This document shows positions 7,737-13,177 of a stretch of 33,860 nucleotides of DNA, one piece after another. The stretch covers positions 1-33,860 of the forward strand of contig NZ_RIZI01000175.1 of the NCBI RefSeq assembly GCF_003721225.1. The letters run 5' to 3'. Below the pieces are notes generated by a model. That model was not told the origin of the DNA, did no database searches, and saw nothing but the letters and a program-made list of their open reading frames with translations. Numbering within the stretch: the stretch's first letter is position 1; every line of letters starts with the position of its first letter. The stretch comes from Acidithiobacillus sulfuriphilus (GTDB lineage: Bacteria > Pseudomonadota > Gammaproteobacteria > Acidithiobacillales > Acidithiobacillaceae). A program made the position numbers and the translations under genes.

Positions 7737-8570
7737 ATGCTATTTATTCTCTTGGGCGGTGTGATGATCCATGCGGCCCATCTGGCCGAAGCGACCTGGT
7801 TGGCCCACACCGCGAAGCTAGATGCACCGCAGGATCCTGGAAAGCGCGAGCGCATCCTGCTCCTGGTAGATCCTGCCTCGCCGTCCGCCGAGCATCCGCC
7901 CGTCGAACTGGTCTTGCGCCGGACGGGCGCCCTGGTACAAATAGTGACGGCTATCCCGCAAGCCGAGCGCCTGCTCCGCAAATGGCAACCGCAGATCCTG
8001 GTGATCGTGGGCTGGTTTCCGCTCCTGGCGGATTGGTGTCTGCGACTTCGGCGTCAGCCGCCCACCTTTCGCCTTTCGGTCCTCGTCGTGGGCACCAGCA
8101 TTAGTCACCGGGAAGCCATGGAGGCCCTGGATGCCGGGGCCGATGCCTATCTGTCTGCTCCCCTCACGCCACAACTGCTGGTAGCCCAGGTGCAGGCCAT
8201 GCTCAAACGCGCGCAGGGCTGGGCCTTGGAAAGGATTGGCGATACGGAATCGCTTTGCCTGGATCCCGTTGCCCATCGCGCCTGGATCCTGGGTCAGGAA
8301 GTGCGCCTGCCACGGCGCATGTTCCACCTGCTCTACTACCTCGCGATGCATCCCGATCACACCTTTTCCATAGCGGAAGTGGCCGCGGTCCTAAACGCGG
8401 AAAAAGGCGGGTATATGCAACCGAATTCCGTAGCCGCGCAGGTCTATCGCTTGCGCAAGGTGCTGGCTGCCGTCGGAGCCGGCGCTTGGCTGGAGACGGT
8501 GCACGGCTTCGGCTATCGCTTTACACCACAGAAATCAACGAAAAATATCATCGAAATATCAGCGCATTGA
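7737..8570 (+). CDS. PhoB/OmpR-type winged-helix regulator with degenerate receiver domain
   Basis: A 277-residue protein. The C-terminal part (about 168-265) is a clear OmpR/PhoB winged helix: LPRRMFHLLYYLAMHPDHTFS, VAAQVYRLRKVL and TVHGFGYRFTP. Residues about 38-160 keep the receiver fold pattern, including DAGADAYLSAPLTPQLL, but lack its chemistry. The acidic pair is reduced to one Asp (D45 followed by Pro), the phosphoacceptor position is Val91 in QILVIVGWFP, and the conserved Lys is Ala141. Phosphorylation control is therefore unlikely, and no histidine kinase gene is nearby. The first 35 residues are an unusual hydrophobic, His-rich extension. AGAGGAG 7 nt upstream supports the start. 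The gene lies 26 bp behind the permease gene, and a Pho-box array covers its 3' end. It probably regulates this island, which is an inference from context. Confidence 0.82.
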   Translation: MLFILLGGVMIHAAHLAEATWLAHTAKLDAPQDPGKRERILLLVDPASPSAEHPPVELVLRRTGALVQIVTAIPQAERLLRKWQPQILVIVGWFPLLADWCLRLRRQPPTFRLSVLVVGTSISHREAMEALDAGADAYLSAPLTPQLLVAQVQAMLKRAQGWALERIGDTESLCLDPVAHRAWILGQEVRLPRRMFHLLYYLAMHPDHTFSIAEVAAVLNAEKGGYMQPNSVAAQVYRLRKVLAAVGAGAWLETVHGFGYRFTPQKSTKNIIEISAH

Positions 8571-8600
8571 CGTATTACTGTCACATTCGTTTGATATCTT
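8545..8600 (+). promoter_or_regulatory. Five-repeat Pho-box array and promoter of exbB-exbD-receptor operon
   Basis: Heptamers at 11-bp steps: ATATCAT (8545), ATATCAG (8556), TTGACGT (8567), CTGTCAC (8578-8584) and GTTTGAT (8589). CTGTCAC differs from the PhoB half-site consensus at one base. Ten nucleotides after it is TATCTT (8595-8600) as -10, predicting a start near 8607 and a 60-nt leader for exbB. The first repeats lie inside the regulator's last codons. Confidence 0.65.
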
Positions 8601-8666
8601 CATCCAACAAAGGGAATGACACAAACGGAGTGTTCATTCCTGCCTTCCTTTCTATCGGAGAATATC

Positions 8667-9353
8667 ATGAACACCGCGTATCTCATTCACCTCGCCAATT
8701 ATTCCGATGGCGTACTCTATTTACTCGCTCTTTTGCTGCTGGTGGCCCTGGCGGTGATGGTAGACCGCTTCTGGTACCTGCGCCGCACCATTCTGCGCGG
8801 CCATGTCTTCGTGCAGGAATTGAGTCGGCACGGCCGGATGAATCGGGAAACCCTGGAAAAACTGGCCGACCGGGCCGGAGATCTGCCCGAAGCGGCCTTG
8901 TTGCGCAGCGCCGCCGATCACTACGGTCAGGTCAAGGACGAAGCGCTGGCCAGCCGCCTGGAAGAACGCATTCTGATAACCGCACCACAACTCGACCGGC
9001 GCCTTTGGATCCTCGACACCATCGTCACCCTGGCGCCGCTCCTCGGACTCTTTGGCACCATCCTGGGGATGTTTCACGCCTTTTCGGTTCTGGCCCAACC
9101 GGGTCACGCCCCCACCGCCGTCACCGGCGGCGTGGCCGACGCCCTGGTGGCCACGGCCTCCGGCCTCTTCATCGCCATGCTCGGGCTGGTGGCCTTCAAT
9201 GCCTTCAACAACCAGGTGCGCATGATCCTGCTGCAGTTGGATTCATTGAAGACCATGCTCCTCAACCGCATGGACGGCCACCCCATGGTCGGCGGAGAGG
9301 GTTCGGCCCAGATCGCCACCGCAACGGTGCAGGCCGTGGGGAGGGCGGGCTGA
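8667..9353 (+). CDS. exbB: ExbB/TolQ/MotA-family proton channel protein
   Basis: A 228-residue inner-membrane protein. The first membrane helix is near residues 14-32 (VLYLLALLLLVALAVMV), followed by a long cytoplasmic loop. The conserved C-terminal block begins with LDTIVTLAPLLGLFGTILGMF and continues with VADALVATASGLFIAMLGLVAFN, the two helices that line the ExbB/TolQ pore. With ExbD and TonB it couples the proton gradient to outer-membrane transport. The ATG at 8667 is preceded by ATCGGAG; the in-frame ATG at 8616 lies only about 9 nt after the predicted transcription start and lacks a good ribosome site, so it is rejected. The stop TGA shares its A with the exbD start. Confidence 0.93.
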   Translation: MNTAYLIHLANYSDGVLYLLALLLLVALAVMVDRFWYLRRTILRGHVFVQELSRHGRMNRETLEKLADRAGDLPEAALLRSAADHYGQVKDEALASRLEERILITAPQLDRRLWILDTIVTLAPLLGLFGTILGMFHAFSVLAQPGHAPTAVTGGVADALVATASGLFIAMLGLVAFNAFNNQVRMILLQLDSLKTMLLNRMDGHPMVGGEGSAQIATATVQAVGRAG

Positions 9354-9754
9354 TGGCCAGACGCTATTTCGAGGCCCGCAAGGGCCGGGTGGAGATCATC
9401 CCCATGATCGACATCATGCTCTTCCTGCTGGTGTTCTTCATCATGATCACCCTGCAGATGATCCCCGACAAAGGACTCGACCTGCAGCTCCCGGCCTCCA
9501 GCCAGGCCAAGAGCCTGCCCCGGCCCCACTACACCCTGAATATCGAGAAAGATGGCACGGTCACCGTGAAGGGTCATCACTACACCCTGGCGGGCCTGCA
9601 GCAGATGCTCGCCGCCGACAAGAACCCTGCCAAGACCCAGATCACCATCGCCGCCGACAAGGCGGTCCCCTTTCAGGACTTCATCCACGTCATGGACGCC
9701 TGCCAGAAGGCCGGGGTCAGTGACATTGGCATCGCTGCAAAGGCAACCGAGTAA
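9353..9754 (+). CDS. exbD: ExbD/TolR-family biopolymer transport protein
   Basis: A 133-residue protein with one N-terminal membrane helix: RVEIIPMIDIMLFLLVFFIM. Its Asp is the conserved proton-carrying residue of ExbD/TolR. The periplasmic domain ends with the usual block from ITIAADKAVPFQDFIHVMDACQKAGVSDIGIA. The start overlaps the exbB stop in TGATG (1-nt overlap), which implies translational coupling and a fixed complex. The receptor gene follows 30 bp later. Given its place between the Pho-type promoter and the receptor, it probably serves this receptor specifically and not general iron uptake, which is an inference. Confidence 0.92.
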   Translation: MARRYFEARKGRVEIIPMIDIMLFLLVFFIMITLQMIPDKGLDLQLPASSQAKSLPRPHYTLNIEKDGTVTVKGHHYTLAGLQQMLAADKNPAKTQITIAADKAVPFQDFIHVMDACQKAGVSDIGIAAKATE

Positions 9755-9784
9755 CTACCATCAATCAAAGCATGGAGTATTCCT

Positions 9785-12190
9785 ATGAAAAAATATAGCC
9801 GCATTCATCCGTTGTGCCTCGCGCTGGCCGCTGCTGGGTTCTGTAGTTTTCCCGGGATAGCACTGGCAACCAATAATGGTGTTACCGCATCCACAACCTC
9901 GTCCGCGATCAACGTCGGGGAGGTATCATCGACCACCGGTGCTCTGGATACGCTGGGTCACCTGCCAAGCAAAAAACAAGTTTTTGAATCCACCCAATCC
10001 ATCAAGGTGATTGGCAAGAAACAAATGGAGACCGCCGGACCGGCGGGCGGTGCTGGCCAGGCACTGGCGGTCGCTCCTGGCGTGAACACGCAAACCGACT
10101 CGCCAGCCGGAGCCTCCAGAGCGACGATCAGTATTAACGGCATGAAGACAGGATGGAGTAATATCGCTGGTAATGCTAATGACGGCACCGTCATGGTCAC
10201 TTTTGATGGCGTTCCCATGGTCGATCCTGCTTATGGCGTGTGGGGCACTCCAGAGGTGCCACAGATGTCCATGATCAAGGGTATTGCCGTCACTTATGGC
10301 CCTGGGTATCCGATAAACCGCTGGTTTAACAATATCGGGGGATCCATTAACTTTATTCCATTGCAACCTACCGCAAAAGCGGGCGCCAGTATCGGAGGGT
10401 TCTACGGCAGCTTCAATACGCGTGGCGTTCACTTTAATGTGCGTACCGGTAATATTGATGGCTGGTCGGCCATTATCGCGGGAGGCATGACGAGCGCCGG
10501 GAATTACCTGAACGGGTATGGTTTTAACAATCCTAGCAATAATTACGCCTATTATGCGAAAGTCATCAAAAAATTCCATGGTGGTCATTTCAGCTTTGGT
10601 GCATACGCCGCTAGAGGGGTCTCATATCGACCATTGGCTATCCCTGTTTCCCCCAATTCCAATGTCACCGTTAACGGGACAGATGCCAATGGAAACCCAA
10701 TCCCTGGGCCCATTTACAGTCAGCAGACCACGGGGTTTTATACCACTTTGCCTTATTCCGAATACTGGAAGGAGGCGTTCAATACCAGCTATATTCTGTA
10801 CTCGAAGTTTTTTGACCACTTGTCGCGCGACCTGACGCTGCACAATCTGTTATGGTACCGTCATGGTTCGCGCGAGCATCTGCACTATAACTACTATACT
10901 GGTGGGTATAGTAATGTTGCCCTGAACCAATACTACCTGGCAAAGAGTGATACCTATGGCGACAAGCTGTACTTTACCGACCGCTTGCCATGGAACACCG
11001 TTTCTTTTGGTGGCTATTTTCTCAACAACAAATACAACTCGCTCCTCGAATTTTACAATTCTAGTCCTACACAGGCACAGTACAACCCTATAATTGGGGC
11101 ACCGGTAAATGGCAGTCTTGCGGTACCCAATGGTGACTCTCATAGCTCCTACATGTATATGACCGACCTGGCGGCTTTTATTCAGGATGACATACAACCT
11201 GTCAGGAATGTGCGCATCACCCCAGGGCTGCGGGTGGTAACGTTCAACACCAACTTTGTCAACAATGAAGCGGCCCAGTTCCCCCTCAATGGGTATAACA
11301 ATGGGGTTAATTCATATGGTACGAGTGGGGATCGTCAGCCTAATTCCTCCACCAGCTTCACGGACGTGGAACCTTCGATCGGCGCCAATTGGCAAATCAC
11401 CCCGAACGTCGCGGTTTATGCCAACTACTCCACCGCATACAAGGCGCCGGCCGGGGCGACCGGGACCTATGCGCATGATCTGGCATCCTCGCTGAAGCCG
11501 CAATCCTCGACGCAGTATCAGTTCGGCGTCAAAGCCTATGTGCCCCACGACGGTCTCCTCAATCATGCTTCGTTCGGCGCCAATTATTATCACCTGAATG
11601 ACACCAACGAGATCATCCCCATCCCCGTGGTAAGCCATCTGTATAGTTTGTTTGCCTCAGGATCGTCGACATTTAGCGGGGTGAACCTGTATTTCGAAGA
11701 TGACCCATTGTATAATATACATATTTTCTCGAATCTCAGCTTTGAAAAGGCCGTGTATTCGAATTATGTGAATCCGCATGGGGTTTCCTATGATGGGCTG
11801 CCAGTATCCGATGTCCCCGCACAGACGGCGAACATCGGCGCCTACTACCAATGGTACCACGCCGGGGTGGTTTATGAGCCGCGTATATGGTGGCAATATA
11901 CGGGCGCCCAGAGTATCTACAACAACAATACTGGGGCTCCAACCAACCAAAAGTTGCCTGCTTTTGGCATTTGGAACGCGGCCTTGAGAGTTAATATTGG
12001 GCATCAATATCTGTTTGCTGGCTTGCACAAATTGTCAGTGAACGTGGATGTGTTGAACTTGCTCAACAAGCAATATAACAGCTATCAATACATCTCCAGC
12101 GGTGGTTATTATGGCGTGGCCGGCCAGATGTTGGCGGATCCGGGCATGCCTCGTGCGGTTTTTGTCAGCCTTGAGGGACATTTCGCATAG
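9785..12190 (+). CDS. TonB-dependent outer-membrane receptor, probably for a phosphorus compound
   Basis: An 801-residue precursor. A signal peptide ends at about residue 28 (GIALA then TNN). SAINVGEV around residue 41 is a possible TonB box. The plug domain follows: QSIKVIGKKQMETAGPAG, ALAVAPGVNTQ, ISINGMK, MVTFDGVPMVDP and NNIGGSINFIP. The rest alternates as expected for a 22-strand barrel, and the last region (VNVDVLNLLNKQY, then PRAVFVSLEGHFA) is typical of receptor C-termini. The substrate cannot be read from sequence. The permease, Pho-type promoter and phosphoesterase around it argue for an organophosphate, phytate-like ligand or metal-phosphate, not a siderophore. Codons look more AT-rich than in the neighbouring exb and phosphoesterase genes, hinting at separate acquisition or fast evolution. 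Confidence 0.9.
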   Translation: MKKYSRIHPLCLALAAAGFCSFPGIALATNNGVTASTTSSAINVGEVSSTTGALDTLGHLPSKKQVFESTQSIKVIGKKQMETAGPAGGAGQALAVAPGVNTQTDSPAGASRATISINGMKTGWSNIAGNANDGTVMVTFDGVPMVDPAYGVWGTPEVPQMSMIKGIAVTYGPGYPINRWFNNIGGSINFIPLQPTAKAGASIGGFYGSFNTRGVHFNVRTGNIDGWSAIIAGGMTSAGNYLNGYGFNNPSNNYAYYAKVIKKFHGGHFSFGAYAARGVSYRPLAIPVSPNSNVTVNGTDANGNPIPGPIYSQQTTGFYTTLPYSEYWKEAFNTSYILYSKFFDHLSRDLTLHNLLWYRHGSREHLHYNYYTGGYSNVALNQYYLAKSDTYGDKLYFTDRLPWNTVSFGGYFLNNKYNSLLEFYNSSPTQAQYNPIIGAPVNGSLAVPNGDSHSSYMYMTDLAAFIQDDIQPVRNVRITPGLRVVTFNTNFVNNEAAQFPLNGYNNGVNSYGTSGDRQPNSSTSFTDVEPSIGANWQITPNVAVYANYSTAYKAPAGATGTYAHDLASSLKPQSSTQYQFGVKAYVPHDGLLNHASFGANYYHLNDTNEIIPIPVVSHLYSLFASGSSTFSGVNLYFEDDPLYNIHIFSNLSFEKAVYSNYVNPHGVSYDGLPVSDVPAQTANIGAYYQWYHAGVVYEPRIWWQYTGAQSIYNNNTGAPTNQKLPAFGIWNAALRVNIGHQYLFAGLHKLSVNVDVLNLLNKQYNSYQYISSGGYYGVAGQMLADPGMPRAVFVSLEGHFA

Positions 12191-12234
12191 ATTTACGCGT
12201 TACAGGAAATGGGTAGATCTGGCGTTTGCGCCGA

Positions 12235-12271
12235 GCAACAAAGGCTCATATTTGAGCCGCGCCTTTGTTGC
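12235..12271 (+). repeat. Perfect 11-bp inverted repeat after the receptor gene
   Basis: GCAACAAAGGC (12235-12245) pairs perfectly with GCCTTTGTTGC (12261-12271). A competing inner hairpin is GGCTCA/TGAGCC (12243-12258). There is no T-run after it, so it is more likely an mRNA 3'-end stabiliser or processing structure than a full terminator. A smaller hairpin, GGCG-TTTG-CGCC, precedes it at 12221-12232. Confidence 0.5.
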
Positions 12272-12327
12272 CTTGGGCCCCCGCCAATATTGTGTGGCCG
12301 TGTCCACAACGTTCTAGCTTTATGCGA

Positions 12328-12374
12328 TGCAACGCCATGGGTGATATCCACCTGTGGCGTTGCACCTCAGTTTT
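12328..12374 (+). terminator. Second strong hairpin in the receptor-tonB gap, possible weak terminator
   Basis: TGCAACGCCA (12328-12337) pairs perfectly with TGGCGTTGCA (12355-12364), with an inner GGTG/CACC stem. CCTCAG and then TTTT follow. The T-run is short and 6 nt away, so partial termination or attenuation between receptor and tonB is more likely than complete termination. Confidence 0.35.
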
Positions 12375-12429
12375 ACGCTATCCAACACGCCGCGGCGTGC
12401 ACCAATTCCGTCCAATGGGAGGTTTCCTT

Positions 12430-13155
12430 TTGCTGAGTGCCGTCATGACTGAATCGCAGACACCAAGAAAGCCATCATCCGGTAACCATTTTGGCCGGTC
12501 CTTGATGGTCGGCGCCGTTCTGGAGGTGGCCTTTGTGGGTGGCCTCCTCTGGCTGGGATCGCAGGTACCGCCGCCCAAGCCCGTGATTCCACAGAAAAAG
12601 GTCATCGCCATCCACATGGTCCAGCCGATCCCGCCGAAGCCCAAACCCATTCCGGTACCGCCCCCGCCCAAACCCGTGGTGCAGCCCAAACCCAAGCCGG
12701 TGCCGGTGCCTAAACCCATCCCCATTCCCAAGCCGGTGGTGCACCACACCCCGCCCAAGCCGTTGCTGGCCAAGGCACCCACCCCTACGGCGCCGGTCTA
12801 TACTCCACCGGTGGTGACACCTCCGGCACCGCCGCCGCCCCCAAGCCCGGCCGTGCAGCAAAATGCGATTGACAGCTATGCGGCCATGCTCCGGACACGC
12901 GTACAGGCCGATACCCGCGTACCGGAGGCGGTGCGCCTCATGCACACCAGCGGTACCGCGGTCATCGCCTTTCGCCTGACGCCGTCCGGCCAGTTGCTTT
13001 CCGCGCACGTCGCTCAGAGTAGTGGCGTCGGCCCCATCGATCGCGCTGCGCTCCAAGCGGTGGAGAGCGGTACGTATCCACCCTTCACCAAAAAAATGCC
13101 CAAGCACGACATGACCTTTGACGTCCGCGTGCATCTTTCTGCGCATAGGGGCTAG
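12430..13155 (+). CDS. tonB: TonB energy transducer
   Basis: About 241 residues. An N-terminal membrane anchor (FGRSLMVGAVLEVAFVGGLLWLG) is followed by a long periplasm-spanning stretch rich in Pro-Lys and Pro-Val repeats (PKPKPIPVPPPPKPVV and similar) over roughly 75 residues. The C-terminal TonB domain runs from YAAMLRTRVQADTRVP through GTAVIAFRLTPSGQLLSAHVAQSSG to AVESGTYPPFTKKM. It transmits ExbB-ExbD energy to the outer-membrane receptor. Start choice: GGGAGG at 12417-12422 is correctly spaced (7 nt) only for the TTG at 12430; the ATG at 12445 has a poor ribosome site and is the main alternative. The phosphoesterase gene follows 22 bp later and should be co-transcribed. Confidence 0.9.
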   Translation: MLSAVMTESQTPRKPSSGNHFGRSLMVGAVLEVAFVGGLLWLGSQVPPPKPVIPQKKVIAIHMVQPIPPKPKPIPVPPPPKPVVQPKPKPVPVPKPIPIPKPVVHHTPPKPLLAKAPTPTAPVYTPPVVTPPAPPPPPSPAVQQNAIDSYAAMLRTRVQADTRVPEAVRLMHTSGTAVIAFRLTPSGQLLSAHVAQSSGVGPIDRAALQAVESGTYPPFTKKMPKHDMTFDVRVHLSAHRG

Positions 13156-13177
13156 GCATTACGAATAGGAGAGGAAT

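Noticed and set aside
8616..8666. An in-frame ATG extending ExbB by 17 residues
   Set aside because: It is only about 9 nt from the predicted transcription start, has a poor ribosome site, and the added residues do not look like an ExbB N-terminus.
12600..12760. Short tandem repeats in tonB as a possible CRISPR or satellite array
   Set aside because: The repetition is codon-level Pro-Lys/Pro-Val coding for the periplasmic spacer; there are no spacers or constant repeat unit.
12378..13146. Long minus-strand frames opposite tonB with Gly-rich repeats
   Set aside because: They are the antisense of the Pro-Lys repeat region of TonB; low-complexity shadows.
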